A DNA stretch of 64,000 nt from Tsukamurella sputi (lineage in GTDB: Bacteria > Actinomycetota > Actinomycetes > Mycobacteriales > Mycobacteriaceae). The position numbers and the translations under genes were made by a program. The stretch covers positions 496,001 to 560,000 of the forward strand of contig NZ_VIGV01000001.1 in the NCBI RefSeq assembly GCF_007858445.1, in the 5' to 3' direction. Shown one piece after another: positions 1 through 8,514 of this stretch (positions are counted from its first letter, which is position 1; the number at the start of each line of letters is the position of its first letter). Below the pieces are notes generated by a model that saw only the letters and a list, made by a program, of their open reading frames with translations, did no database searches and had not been told where the DNA came from.

Positions 1-70
1 GGGACGAGACGCGGGCGAGCACGCCCGGCCGGTCCTCGACCAGGACGCTCAGCGTGTGCGTGGTGCTCAC
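1..70 (-). CDS. ilvN: Acetolactate synthase small subunit, N-terminal fragment
   Basis: Only the first 23 codons are in the window. Read on the minus strand from a GTG at 70-68 the protein begins [21 protein letters not shown], the typical opening of the ACT domain of IlvN, the regulatory subunit that confers valine feedback inhibition on acetolactate synthase. The start GTG overlaps the stop of ilvB in a GTGA arrangement (67-70), so the two subunits are translationally coupled. The rest of the gene, and probably ilvC, lies to the left of the window. Confidence 0.93.
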   Translation of the reverse strand, partial: MSTTHTLSVLVEDRPGVLARVSS

Positions 71-2022
71 TTCTGCTCCTCCGAACGCTCCATCGCGGCG
101 TGGATGACGGCCGGCTCGTCGGCCGCGTCGTCCTCGTCGAACAGCGGACGGATGTCCCGTGCCGCCATGATCTCGTCGTTGCTCGTGCCCGCGGCGACCA
201 TCGGCCACACCTGGGCGTCGGCGCCCACGATGAAGTCGATCACCACCGGACGGTCGTTGATCTCCCGCGCCTGCGCGATCACGGCGTCGACGTCCTCCTC
301 GCGCTCGCACCGGAAGGACACGCACCCCATGGCCTCGCCGAGCTTGACGAAGTCGGGGATCCGCATCGAGTGCGTCGACAGGTCGGTGCTGGAGTAGCGC
401 TGCTCGTAGAACAGCGTCTGCCACTGGCGGACCATGCCCAGGTTGCCGTTGTTGATGACGGCGACCTTGATGGGAGCACCCTCGATGGCGGCGGTGGCGA
501 GCTCCTGATTGGTCATCTGGAAGCAGCCGTCACCGTCGATCGCCCAGACCTCCTTCTCCGGCGCGCCCATCTTGGCACCGAGGGCCGCGGGGACCGCGTA
601 GCCCATGGTTCCGAGACCGCCCGAGTTCAGCCAGGTGCGCGGCTTCTCGTACTTGATGAACTGCGCGGCCCACATCTGGTGCTGGCCGACGCCCGCGCAG
701 TAGATCGCATCGGGACCGGCCGCGGCGCCGAGGCGCTCGATCACGTACTCGGGGCTCAGCGCACCGTCGGACTCCGGCTTGTAGGCCAGCGGGTAGGTCT
801 TGCGGATCCCGTCCAGGTACTCCCACCACACGCTGAGGTCCGGGGCCGCGATGGTTGCGCGATCCTCGGAGATCGCGGCGATCAGCTCGGTGATGACCTC
901 CTTGCAGTCGCCCACGATCGGGACGTCCGCGAAGCGGTTCTTGCCGATCTCCGCCGGATCGATGTCGGCGTGGATGACCTTGGCGTCCGGCGCGAAGGAG
1001 TCCAGCTTGCCGGTGACGCGGTCGTCGAAGCGTGCCCCCAACGTGACCAGCAGGTCGGAGCGCTGCAGCGCGGCCACGGCGCCGACGGTGCCGTGCATGC
1101 CGGGCATGCCCATGTGCTGCTGATGGCTGTCGGGGAAGACGCCGCGGGCCATCAGCGTGGTCACGACCGGGATGCCGGTCAGCTCGGCCAGCTTGAGCAG
1201 TTCCTCCGACGCCTCCGCCTTGAGCACACCGCCACCGACGTAGAGCACCGGCGACTTCGCCGCCGCGATCAGGCGCGCGGCCTCACGGATCTGCTTGCCG
1301 TGCGGCTTGGTGACGGGACGGTAGCCGGGCAGGTCGATCTGCGGCGGCCACGAGAAGACGGTGTCCTCCTGGAGCACGTCCTTCGGGATGTCGACGAGCA
1401 CGGCGCCGGGGCGGCCGCTCTGCGCCAGGTAGAAGGCCTCGGCGATGACGCGCGGGATGTCGGCCGCGTCGTAGACCAGGAAGTTGTGCTTGGTGACGGG
1501 CATCGTGATGCCCGAGATGTCGGCCTCCTGGAAGGCATCCGTGCCGATCAGCGGGCGGCCGACCTGGCCGGTGATCGCGACGATCGGCACCGAGTCCATC
1601 TGCGCGTCGGCCAGCGGCGTCACGAGGTTGGTCGCGCCCGGGCCGGAGGTGGCCATGCACACGCCGACCTTGCCGGTGGCCTGCGCGTAACCGGTGGCGG
1701 CGTGGCCGGCGCCCTGCTCGTGCCGCACGAGGACGTGGCGGACCTTCTTCGAATCGAGGAGCGGGTCGTAGACCGGAAGGATGCATCCGCCCGGAATGCC
1801 GAAGACCGTGTCCACGCCGATCTCCTCGAGCGAACGGACCACCGACTGCGCGCCGGTGACGCGCTCGGGGGCCACGACGCGGGCGCCATCGAGGACGCTG
1901 TGCGCGACGTCGTTGACGACGTGCTGCTTCGAGGCGGCGGAATGCGCGCCGGGGATCCCGGCGCCGGGCTTACGGGCCCCGGGCTTCTGCCCTGGGTGGG
2001 GCCGAGCTGTAGGTGCGCTCAC
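67..2022 (-). CDS. ilvB: Acetolactate synthase large (catalytic) subunit
   Basis: A 651-residue thiamine-diphosphate enzyme that condenses two pyruvates to acetolactate, or pyruvate and 2-oxobutyrate to acetohydroxybutyrate, the first common step to valine, leucine and isoleucine. The N-terminal ThDP domain has the RHEQGAG segment with the cofactor-activating Glu (about residue 102). The C-terminal ThDP/Mg domain has the GDG...NN motif (GDGCFQMTN ... INNGN, around residue 500). The first 50 or so residues are a Pro/Ala/Gly-rich extension, as in other Mycobacteriales IlvB. Translation starts at a GTG at 2022 with AGAAGG about 8 nt upstream. It is preceded by an attenuator leader (see 2107-2265) and overlaps ilvN. 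It corresponds to Rv3003c by order. Confidence 0.97.
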   Translation of the reverse strand: MSAPTARPHPGQKPGARKPGAGIPGAHSAASKQHVVNDVAHSVLDGARVVAPERVTGAQSVVRSLEEIGVDTVFGIPGGCILPVYDPLLDSKKVRHVLVRHEQGAGHAATGYAQATGKVGVCMATSGPGATNLVTPLADAQMDSVPIVAITGQVGRPLIGTDAFQEADISGITMPVTKHNFLVYDAADIPRVIAEAFYLAQSGRPGAVLVDIPKDVLQEDTVFSWPPQIDLPGYRPVTKPHGKQIREAARLIAAAKSPVLYVGGGVLKAEASEELLKLAELTGIPVVTTLMARGVFPDSHQQHMGMPGMHGTVGAVAALQRSDLLVTLGARFDDRVTGKLDSFAPDAKVIHADIDPAEIGKNRFADVPIVGDCKEVITELIAAISEDRATIAAPDLSVWWEYLDGIRKTYPLAYKPESDGALSPEYVIERLGAAAGPDAIYCAGVGQHQMWAAQFIKYEKPRTWLNSGGLGTMGYAVPAALGAKMGAPEKEVWAIDGDGCFQMTNQELATAAIEGAPIKVAVINNGNLGMVRQWQTLFYEQRYSSTDLSTHSMRIPDFVKLGEAMGCVSFRCEREEDVDAVIAQAREINDRPVVIDFIVGADAQVWPMVAAGTSNDEIMAARDIRPLFDEDDAADEPAVIHAAMERSEEQK

Positions 2023-2106
2023 GATGTGACCTTCTCACCACTCATGCGGTGCTCTGCTCTAGGGACGTATCGGCGGGCGGCGTTGTCCGAGGACTATTCG
2101 GGCAAC

Positions 2107-2139
2107 AAAAAACCCCCGTCAGCGGTAGCTGAGCGAGGG
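2107..2139 (-). terminator. Intrinsic terminator (attenuator) in the ilvB leader
   Basis: On the minus strand, CCCTCG-(C)-TCAGC, a TACC loop and GCTGACGGGGG form an 11-bp stem with one bulged C, followed directly by six T residues (the A-run at 2107-2112). It lies about 85 nt upstream of the ilvB start and 39 nt downstream of the leader-peptide stop. A textbook GC-stem plus U-tract inside a 5' leader, with no gene ending upstream of it, is best read as a transcription attenuator for the ilvBN operon. Confidence 0.85.
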
Positions 2140-2152
2140 TAGCGCGTCGATG

Positions 2153-2233
2153 CTGGTGTGAAACGGCTGCAACCGGTTCAGGCGACGACGCGCCGACCGA
2201 TTACGAGGAGCTGGTAGCTGTGTTTCACACCAG
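2153..2233 (-). promoter_or_regulatory. 12-bp inverted repeat enclosing the ilvB leader peptide
   Basis: CTGGTGTGAAAC at the very 5' end of the leader (plus positions 2222-2233) is perfectly complementary to GTTTCACACCAG just upstream of the terminator hairpin (plus 2153-2164). A transcript starting at the leader GTG keeps at least seven of the twelve pairs (GUGAAAC). The long-range pairing would sequester the leader peptide start and could compete with other folds of the region between peptide and terminator, so it is a candidate element of the attenuation switch. The pairing is seen; its role is inferred. Confidence 0.55.
2178..2228 (-). CDS. ilvB leader peptide, rich in branched-chain codons
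   Basis: A 16-residue open frame starting with GTG at 2228 reads M-KHSYQLLVIGRRVVA and stops at TGA (2180-2178). Six of its 16 codons are Leu, Leu, Val, Ile, Val, Val, the amino acids whose synthesis the operon controls. It lies between a well-formed promoter and a U-tract terminator. Leader peptides of this kind control ilvBN(C) by ribosome stalling in corynebacteria and other actinobacteria. There is no ribosome binding site, and the GTG is 7 nt beyond the -10 hexamer, so the message is probably leaderless. Confidence 0.82.
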   Translation of the reverse strand: MKHSYQLLVIGRRVVA

Positions 2234-2235
2234 TG

Positions 2236-2265
2236 AAACTAGGCGCTGGTGTGCAGTCGCGTCAA
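2236..2265 (-). promoter_or_regulatory. Promoter of the ilvB leader
   Basis: On the minus strand TTGACG (2265-2260, -35), an 18-bp spacer and TAGTTT (2241-2236, -10) make a near-consensus SigA-type promoter. The expected start of transcription, 6-8 nt downstream, coincides with the GTG of the leader peptide at 2228. Confidence 0.75.
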
Positions 2266-2326
2266 ACCAGTGAGCCACCTCGTCTCAGATATTGGGATTC
2301 GCGTGCCGCGTGCGACAATGCGTGTT

Positions 2327-2842
2327 ATGAGCGAGCGTCCCGCGAAGCAGTCGAGCACGACCGGCACCACCCGCACCGTGACCACCGACCACACGTCGGA
2401 CACCGCCGTGCCGATCGCCGCCGGCGACCGCGTCGTCTTCAAGCACCCGCGCATCGCACTGCTCGGCGTCGCACTGTTCGCCGTCTGCCTCGCCCCCATC
2501 GTCGGGCCCTGGACCCTGGGCCGCTCCGTCGACGGCGCGTCCGCGGGTGCCGGCGCGGCGATCCTCGGCTGGGCCCTCCTGATCGTGCCGGTCCTGCTCG
2601 CGCTGTGGGTTCTGCGGGTCCGCACCGTGATCGGCCCCGACGGTGTGCGGTCCGTCCGGGTCCTGGGCGCGACCACGATCGGATGGGACGACATCGCAGG
2701 CATTAGAATCGGACGCAACGGTGCGGTGTACGCAGTCCGCACCGACGGTTCCGAGGTGCGACTACCCGCCGTCACCATCAGCCAGCTCCCCCGCGTCGCG
2801 GTCGCCTCGGGCGGCCGGATCCCCGACGTCACCGCGGAATAA
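2327..2842 (+). CDS. Membrane-anchored PH-domain protein (CFP-6/Rv3004-like)
   Basis: A 171-residue protein with a polar Thr-rich start, two adjacent hydrophobic segments (about residues 40-57 and 67-88) and a C-terminal bacterial PH-like domain, recognisable from RVRTVIGPDGVR followed by WDDIAGIRI and a run of beta strands. Position next to ilvB, divergently transcribed, matches Rv3004 (low-molecular-weight antigen CFP-6) in M. tuberculosis. Function is unknown for the family. The ATG at 2327 is preferred over the in-frame ATG at 2318 because GACAAT (2314-2319) lies 7 nt upstream of it with TTGGGA 16 bp further up, giving a leaderless start. Confidence 0.75.
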   Translation: MSERPAKQSSTTGTTRTVTTDHTSDTAVPIAAGDRVVFKHPRIALLGVALFAVCLAPIVGPWTLGRSVDGASAGAGAAILGWALLIVPVLLALWVLRVRTVIGPDGVRSVRVLGATTIGWDDIAGIRIGRNGAVYAVRTDGSEVRLPAVTISQLPRVAVASGGRIPDVTAE

Positions 2843-2851
2843 ATCCCGCAG

Positions 2852-2884
2852 GACGGGCCTTTCCCCGTTCACGGGGAGCCCGTC
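2852..2884 (+). other. Two-tier hairpin between the PH gene and ilvD
   Basis: GACGGGC (2852-2858) pairs with GCCCGTC (2878-2884), and inside it CCCCGT (2863-2868) pairs with ACGGGG (2871-2876). There is no T-run. It may end PH-gene transcription or shape the ilvD leader; the sequence does not decide between these. Confidence 0.5.
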
Positions 2885-2929
2885 TCCTCCACCAGCCCGC
2901 ACGATACGAAGATCCGAGGCGAGAAGCAC

Positions 2930-4774
2930 ATGCCACCGCTCCGCTCACGCACCACCACCGTCGGACGAGAAGCCGCCGGGGCCCGCGCCCTCTGGCGCGC
3001 CACCGGAATGACCGACGACGACTTCGGCAAGCCGATCATCGCGATCGCCAACTCCTACACGCAGTTCGTGCCCGGACACGTGCACCTGAAGAACGTCGGC
3101 GAGATCGTCGCGGAAGCTGTCGTCGCGGCGGGCGGCGTCGCGAAGGAGTTCCACACGATCGCCGTGGACGACGGCATCGCGATGGGCCACGGCGGCATGC
3201 TCTACTCGCTGCCGAGTCGCGAGATCATCGCCGACTCGGTCGAGTACATGGTGAACGCGCACACCGCCGACGCGCTGGTCTGCATCTCGAACTGCGACAA
3301 GATCACCCCCGGCATGCTCAACGCCGCGATGCGCCTGAACATCCCCACCGTCTTCGTCTCCGGCGGCCCCATGGAGGCCGGCACCTCGGTGGTCATCAAC
3401 GGCGTCGTGCGGCCCGGCACCGACCTGATCGACGCGATCTCGGCGTCCGCCGACAGCAACGTCAGCGACACCGAACTGCTCGAGGTGGAGCGCTCCGCAT
3501 GCCCGACGTGCGGCTCGTGTTCGGGCATGTTCACCGCGAACTCGATGAACTGCCTCACCGAGGCGCTCGGCCTGTCGCTGCCCGGCAACGGATCGACGCT
3601 GGCCACCCAGACGGCCCGCCGCGACCTGTTCACCCGTGCCGGTGAGCTGATCGTCGACATCGCGAAGCAGTACTACCAGAACGACGACGAATCGGTGCTC
3701 CCCCGCAACGTCGCCACCCGCGAGGCCTTCGAGAACGCGATGGCGCTCGACGTCGCGATGGGTGGCTCGACGAACACGGTGCTGCACATCCTGGCTGCGG
3801 CGCAGGAGGGCGAGATCGCCTTCGACCTGCACGACATCGACCGCATCTCGCGGAACGTGCCGTGCCTGGCGAAGGTGGCGCCGAACTCGCCGAAGTACTA
3901 CATGGAGCACGTGCACCGGGCCGGCGGCATCCCCGCCATCCTGGGCGAGCTGAACCGCGCCGGGCTACTCAACACGAACGTCCGCCCGGTGCATTCGCCG
4001 TCGCTCGAGGCCTACCTCGCCGATTGGGACATCCGCGGGGGCACCGCCACCGACGCGGCGATCGAGCTGTTCCACGCCGCTCCCGGCGGGGTCCGGACCA
4101 CCGAGCCCTTCTCCACGTCGAACCGCTGGGAATCGCTCGACACCGACGCCGCGGACGGCTGCATCCGCGACAAGGAGCACGCCTACACCGTCGAGGGCGG
4201 TCTGTGCGTCCTGCGCGGCAACATCGCCCGCAACGGAGCGATCCTCAAGACGGCCGGCGTCGACGAGTCGCTGTGGCAGTTCCAGGGCCCGGCGCGCGTC
4301 GTCGAGAGCCAGGAGGACGCCGTCCACGCGATCCTGTCGAAGGAACTGCAGAAGGGCGAGGTCCTCGTGATCCGCTACGAAGGTCCCGCCGGCGGCCCCG
4401 GCATGCAGGAGATGCTGCACCCGACCGCCTTCATGAAGGGCACCGGGATGGGCAAGTTCTGCGGCCTGGTGACCGACGGCCGGTTCTCCGGCGGGTCGTC
4501 GGGCCTCGTCATCGGCCACGCCTCTCCCGAGGCGGCGTCGGGCGGCGACATCGGCCTCGTCGAGGACGGCGACGAGATCCTCATCGACGTCCACTCCCGC
4601 ACGCTGAAGGTCCTCGTCGACGACGACGAGCTCGCGCGCCGCCGCGCCAAGATGGAGGCCTCGGAGCGCCCGTGGCAGCCCAAGGACCGGCAGCGCACCG
4701 TCACCACGGCGCTGCGCGCGTACGCGGCCCTGGCGACCTCGGCCGACAAGGGTGCGGTCCGGCAGGTGCCGTAG
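2930..4774 (+). CDS. ilvD: Dihydroxy-acid dehydratase
   Basis: A 614-residue Fe-S dehydratase that converts dihydroxyisovalerate and dihydroxymethylvalerate to the keto acids that lead to valine/leucine and isoleucine. The family signatures are intact: [12 protein letters not shown] (Cys118, Cys122), the [20 protein letters not shown] segment (Cys191, 194, 197) and, near the C-terminus, [14 protein letters not shown]. The start ATG has GAGGCGAG 6-8 nt upstream. In M. tuberculosis ilvD lies elsewhere (Rv0189c), so its place here beside ilvB groups the pathway. It ends against a bidirectional hairpin shared with the convergent DoxX gene. Confidence 0.97.
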   Translation: MPPLRSRTTTVGREAAGARALWRATGMTDDDFGKPIIAIANSYTQFVPGHVHLKNVGEIVAEAVVAAGGVAKEFHTIAVDDGIAMGHGGMLYSLPSREIIADSVEYMVNAHTADALVCISNCDKITPGMLNAAMRLNIPTVFVSGGPMEAGTSVVINGVVRPGTDLIDAISASADSNVSDTELLEVERSACPTCGSCSGMFTANSMNCLTEALGLSLPGNGSTLATQTARRDLFTRAGELIVDIAKQYYQNDDESVLPRNVATREAFENAMALDVAMGGSTNTVLHILAAAQEGEIAFDLHDIDRISRNVPCLAKVAPNSPKYYMEHVHRAGGIPAILGELNRAGLLNTNVRPVHSPSLEAYLADWDIRGGTATDAAIELFHAAPGGVRTTEPFSTSNRWESLDTDAADGCIRDKEHAYTVEGGLCVLRGNIARNGAILKTAGVDESLWQFQGPARVVESQEDAVHAILSKELQKGEVLVIRYEGPAGGPGMQEMLHPTAFMKGTGMGKFCGLVTDGRFSGGSSGLVIGHASPEAASGGDIGLVEDGDEILIDVHSRTLKVLVDDDELARRRAKMEASERPWQPKDRQRTVTTALRAYAALATSADKGAVRQVP

Positions 4775-4780
4775 GCCCGT

Positions 4781-4833
4781 CACGCACGAACGCCCGGCGC
4801 TCCCTCGCGGGAGGCCGGGCGTTCGGCGTGCGT
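4781..4833. terminator. Bidirectional terminator-like hairpin between ilvD and the DoxX gene
   Basis: CGAACGCCCGGC (4787-4798) and GCCGGGCGTTCG (4814-4825) form a perfect 12-bp stem, with an inner TCCC/GGGA pairing and an outer ACGCAC/GTGCGT extension. It sits between two convergent stop codons. It has no T-run, as is usual for high-GC actinobacteria. Confidence 0.75.
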
Positions 4834-4837
4834 ACGA

Positions 4838-6037
4838 CTATCGCTTGACCAGCGGATTCGCTCCGTTGAGCAGGATCCAGACGGTGACCGCCGCGGCCAC
4901 CGCGACGACCAGCCAGACGAACGAGCCGACGTGCGGCCTGCGTGCCCAGCCCCGGTTGAAGTCGAGCGAGAGCTTGCCCGGGCCGGTCAGGATGATCGCC
5001 ACCGCGGCGAACAGCAGCAGCAGCTCGAACTCGACGCCCTTGTCCTGGGTGAAGAAGACGAAGCCGTTCCCCACCGTCGTCAGCTTGAACAGGGTGGCGG
5101 AGAGCATCACGCCCACCGCGCCGGCGGCCGCGATCGGGGTGAGCAGGCCCAGGATCAGCATCGCACCACCGCCCAGCTCGACGACACCGGTGGCGATCGA
5201 GATGACCTTGGTGAACCGCTGGAAGCCGAGTGACGGGTCGTTGCCGTTCTGCAGGTACCGGGCGAAACCATCGATCCCCGGGCCGCCCCAGATGCCGAAC
5301 AGCTTCTGGATGCCGTGCGCCGCGAGGATCACGCCGACCGCCACGCGCAGTACGAGCAGCCCGAGGTCGGTACTGCCACGCCGCGCGGCCTTGCGGGCCT
5401 CCTCCAACTCGGCGGAGACGTCCCCGACGGGCTTGCCGAACCGGCGTCCGGGCGGCGGTGCGATCGGCTCGGTGGCCGCGGACTCCAGCGGAATGCCCTC
5501 GGCCTCGGCCCGCGCCTGCGCGGCGCGCTCACGGCCCCGTCGGCGGTTGTAGCGCTTGCCGAACTCGTCGCGCTCGTCGCTCGACAGGTCGGCGCGCTCC
5601 GTCGCGGCGTCCGGAGTACCGGACGTGGAGATCGCGGCCGTGGCCGCGTTCGCCGCGGCGATGGCCGCCGCCAGATCGCTCGTGTCCGGCACCGACGACG
5701 CCGGGCCGTCCCCGCTCGACGGTGCCGTCCCCGCCGCGGACGCCGGCGGCGTGGAGGCGGCCGGCGTGGAGGCGGCCGGCGTGGGGGCGGGCGGTGCCGA
5801 GGTGGGCGTGGTCACCGACGTGGCGTCCGCCGCGCCCGCGGGTTCGTCGCGGTAGCGCGGCAGCACCGGACCGATGCCGGTGTCCGAGTCGTCATGGGGG
5901 TCCAGGACGAACCCGCCCGTGGGATGCCGCTCGCCGAACCGCGGCAACTCACCCGTGGACCGGAAGTCAAAAGGTGACTCGGCCGCGCCCTCGCTGGTCT
6001 CGTTCTCGATTCCGTCCTTGTCACTCACGGAATCCAC
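4838..6037 (-). CDS. DoxX-family membrane protein with long disordered N-terminus (Rv3005c-like)
   Basis: A 399-residue protein in two parts. Residues 1 to about 215 are polar, Pro/Ala/Thr/Ser-rich and probably disordered and cytoplasmic. The rest is a DoxX domain: a helix starting LGLLVLRVAVGVILAAHG, the loop with FGIWGGPG, two further helices, and a final membrane segment near the C-terminus. Rv3005c of M. tuberculosis, at the same place beside lppZ, was described as part of a membrane oxidoreductase complex with SodA and SseA against oxidative stress; that role is carried over by synteny. The start is GTG at 6037, with a second GTG at 6028 possible. Confidence 0.85.
   Translation of the reverse strand: MDSVSDKDGIENETSEGAAESPFDFRSTGELPRFGERHPTGGFVLDPHDDSDTGIGPVLPRYRDEPAGAADATSVTTPTSAPPAPTPAASTPAASTPPASAAGTAPSSGDGPASSVPDTSDLAAAIAAANAATAAISTSGTPDAATERADLSSDERDEFGKRYNRRRGRERAAQARAEAEGIPLESAATEPIAPPPGRRFGKPVGDVSAELEEARKAARRGSTDLGLLVLRVAVGVILAAHGIQKLFGIWGGPGIDGFARYLQNGNDPSLGFQRFTKVISIATGVVELGGGAMLILGLLTPIAAAGAVGVMLSATLFKLTTVGNGFVFFTQDKGVEFELLLLFAAVAIILTGPGKLSLDFNRGWARRPHVGSFVWLVVAVAAAVTVWILLNGANPLVKR
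5748..5784 (-). repeat. 15-bp tandem repeat in the DoxX gene
   Basis: Two perfect copies of GGCGTGGAGGCGGCC (plus strand) and a partial third encode repeated Ala-Ala-Ser-Thr-Pro units in the disordered region. Copy number may vary between strains by slippage without shifting the frame. Confidence 0.8.
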
Positions 6038-6105
6038 CCTAGAGTGCGAACGCGCCGCGGGCCGGGAGCGAACCGCGGCCCCGGCCCGATCGGTAGTGTG
6101 GCGGC

Positions 6106-7230
6106 ATGGATGTGGGGACCCGGCGCGCGCGTTCCGGCGCGCGGCGCACCGTCGTGGTCGCGGTGGTCGCGGCCCTGCTCGCGGGGTGCGCCGACTTCTC
6201 CGGCAGCGAGGCGGCCCCCTTCACCGGCCCGCCCACGGGCGCGGTGACGACGACGAAGCCCACCGGTCCCGCCATGCCGAGCGCGGCCCCCAAGGCGCCC
6301 GGACCGTGCATCGATCAGAACCCTCTGGTGCTGGCCACGTGCCTCACCGAGCCCACCGACCTCATTCCGACCGGCGATTTCGAGCACGCCTACGTCGCCG
6401 AACGCGGTGGCGCGATCATGTACACCACGACTGACCTCCCCAATAGGGAGGTGTTGCGGGTCGGGGTGGACACGTCGGGCGACGGCGGGCTCACGGCGAT
6501 CGCACTGTCCCCGTCGTACGACCAGGACCGGTTGTTCTACGCCTACGTCAGCACCCCGACCGACAACCGAGTGGTGCGGGTGACGCCGGGCGACGAGCCG
6601 AAGGTGATCCTGTCCGGCATCCCCAAGGGCGCGACCGGTAACGCGGGGTCGCTCCTGTTCTCGGGCCGGGACCTCATCGTCGCCACCGGGAACGCGGGCG
6701 ATGCGAACGCCGCGCGCGACCCGGCGTCCCTCGCCGGGAAGGTGCTCCTACTCCCCTCGCCGGGCACGGTCTCCCCCGTCCGCCCCAAGGTGCTCGCCAC
6801 CGACGGAGGTGTGCGGCAGTCGCTGTGCGGCCTCCCGCGCGGCGGACCGGTCTTCATCGCCGACCAGGGCATCACACAGGACCGCCTGCGCGTGCTGACC
6901 CCGAACTCACCCGCCTCCGTGGTGTGGAGCTGGCCTGATCGCCCCGGCCTCGCGGGCTGCGCAGTGGTCACTGGCGCGGTCTTCGTCAGCGAATCGCGCA
7001 CGGGCAAGGTCGAGATGCTCAAGCTGCCGGAGGGCCCGACCACGGCCGACGGGGAGCCGATCCAGGTTCTCGACCGCGCGAAGTACGGCGTCTTCGGACG
7101 GCTCGCGATCGGCCCGAAGGACCTGCCGCAGGGCGTGACCACCAACAAACCCGCACCGCAGGCCCCCACGGACGACCGCGTCGTGCTGATCCCGATGCCG
7201 GGTGGCGAGGCCACCACCAGCGACGATTGA
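6106..7230 (+). CDS. lppZ: LppZ-like lipoprotein, PQQ-dependent sugar dehydrogenase-type propeller
   Basis: A 374-residue exported lipoprotein. Basic n-region, hydrophobic stretch and lipobox LLAGC place the acylated cysteine at residue 28. The mature part resembles the soluble glucose/sorbosone dehydrogenase beta-propeller, with DGGLTAIALSPSYDQDRLFY and GNAGSLLFSGRDL segments. Whether it binds PQQ or is catalytic is not known for the mycobacterial homologue Rv3006 (LppZ), which it matches in position next to the DoxX gene. TAGTGT (6094-6099) lies exactly 6 nt before the ATG, indicating a leaderless message. Confidence 0.85.
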   Translation: MDVGTRRARSGARRTVVVAVVAALLAGCADFSGSEAAPFTGPPTGAVTTTKPTGPAMPSAAPKAPGPCIDQNPLVLATCLTEPTDLIPTGDFEHAYVAERGGAIMYTTTDLPNREVLRVGVDTSGDGGLTAIALSPSYDQDRLFYAYVSTPTDNRVVRVTPGDEPKVILSGIPKGATGNAGSLLFSGRDLIVATGNAGDANAARDPASLAGKVLLLPSPGTVSPVRPKVLATDGGVRQSLCGLPRGGPVFIADQGITQDRLRVLTPNSPASVVWSWPDRPGLAGCAVVTGAVFVSESRTGKVEMLKLPEGPTTADGEPIQVLDRAKYGVFGRLAIGPKDLPQGVTTNKPAPQAPTDDRVVLIPMPGGEATTSDD

Positions 7231-7308
7231 CCCACACGGGTCCTCTGTAACGAAGTCCCGCGCTTCACGATCTCTCATCGAATGATCGAACGGTCGGCAG
7301 GAGCCACG

Positions 7309-8514
7309 GTGAAGAAATCGCCGTACCTCGACGACGAAGCGGCGGGTGCCGTCGCGGCTCTGTCCCACTGGGTCGGATACGTCGGCACCACGTGGTGGCG
7401 GGGCGGCCCGGATTACCGCGAGCGGATCGAGTACTTCACCAACCGCACACTGCTCCGCGGATTCCGGTCCGTCGTCAGCGTGTGCGCGCTGCTGCTCGGC
7501 GCGATGTCCGCCGCGCTCCTGTTCGTCGACATGGGAGGCTCCGTCTCGACCTCGCCCGACACCGCCCGGCTGATCCGGGCCGCGGGTGCCGCGGTGGGGT
7601 TGTTCTGGGCGGTCCGCTGGCAGGTGGGAGCAGTTCCGAGCGAGCGCTGCGCAGGGGCCTTCGTCCTGACCTCGACGATGTCGATCGTCGCGGTCTCCTG
7701 GGCGGATGTCGAGCTCATGGCCGGGGTGGCGGGCCTGAGCGCGATCGCCCTCGTCGCCACGTTCACGGCGTTCATGCTCTCTCCGCTGCACCTGGTCGCG
7801 CAGTCCGCCGTCTCGGCGGGGGCGCTCGTGCTCTTCGTCCCGCCGCTGGTCGTCGAGTACGGCTGGGTGATGACCGCCATCAAGTTCGCGATGCTGGCCG
7901 TCGTGACGGTGGGCGTACCCGCCTGCGTCCAGATCGGCATCGCCTTCCTGTCCCAGGACGCCGCCGATTCGGACTCCGATCCGCTGACCGGCGTGCTCAA
8001 CCGGCGCGGATTCCGCCGCGGGTGCCACCGCGGCATCCTGCAGCACGCCGCCGGCCGGCGGCGGGTCCCGGTGGCGGTCATGGTGGTCGACGTGAACGAC
8101 TTCAAGACGGTCAACGACGCCCTCGGGCACGACACGGGCGACGCGGTCCTGGTGCGGGTGGCCGCCGTGCTGCGCGACGTGGTGCCCACGGCCGTCGTCG
8201 CCCGGATCGGCGGCGACGAGTTCGCGGTCGCGCTCGCCGGCGCGCTCGCCGTGGATCACGCGTCGATCGCGGACACCCTCCAGCGGGAGATCGGGAAGGT
8301 GACCGTCGTGGAGGGCGCCGCGGTCACCGCGAGCATCGGCGTGGCGCTCGGCACGGTCCGCGTCGACGACCGGGACGGGGTGGAGCTCCTCCTCGCCGAG
8401 GCCGACGAGGCGATGTACCGGGCCAAGCGCGCGGCACACGGGGAGGCCGTGGTCACCGAGCTCCGCTCGCCGGGCGAGGCCGGACCCGCGTCACTCGCAG
8501 GCGGCGAGGACTAG
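7309..8514 (+). CDS. Membrane diguanylate cyclase (GGDEF)
   Basis: A 401-residue protein with about six membrane helices in residues 45-205 and a C-terminal GGDEF domain that would make cyclic di-GMP from two GTP. The active-site loop is canonical RIGGDEF (residues 301-305 for GGDEF). [12 protein letters not shown] at the domain start and a C-terminal [11 protein letters not shown] helix are intact. The RxxD inhibitory site expected five residues before GGDEF is absent, so product inhibition through it is unlikely. The GTG at 7309 is chosen over ATG 7282 because AGGAG (7299-7303) sits 5 nt before it. No EAL domain is seen. The 3' end overlaps gatB tail to tail by 24 bp. Confidence 0.9.
   Translation: MKKSPYLDDEAAGAVAALSHWVGYVGTTWWRGGPDYRERIEYFTNRTLLRGFRSVVSVCALLLGAMSAALLFVDMGGSVSTSPDTARLIRAAGAAVGLFWAVRWQVGAVPSERCAGAFVLTSTMSIVAVSWADVELMAGVAGLSAIALVATFTAFMLSPLHLVAQSAVSAGALVLFVPPLVVEYGWVMTAIKFAMLAVVTVGVPACVQIGIAFLSQDAADSDSDPLTGVLNRRGFRRGCHRGILQHAAGRRRVPVAVMVVDVNDFKTVNDALGHDTGDAVLVRVAAVLRDVVPTAVVARIGGDEFAVALAGALAVDHASIADTLQREIGKVTVVEGAAVTASIGVALGTVRVDDRDGVELLLAEADEAMYRAKRAAHGEAVVTELRSPGEAGPASLAGGED

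Noticed and set aside
100-2142. 680-codon open frame opposite ilvB
   Set aside because: It is an Arg/Gly/Val-rich antisense frame of a clear ilvB gene, with no recognised domain; long antisense frames are expected at 70% G+C.
5741-5790. Possible CRISPR-like repeat
   Set aside because: It is a short in-frame coding tandem repeat without spacers. No CRISPR array was seen anywhere in the window.
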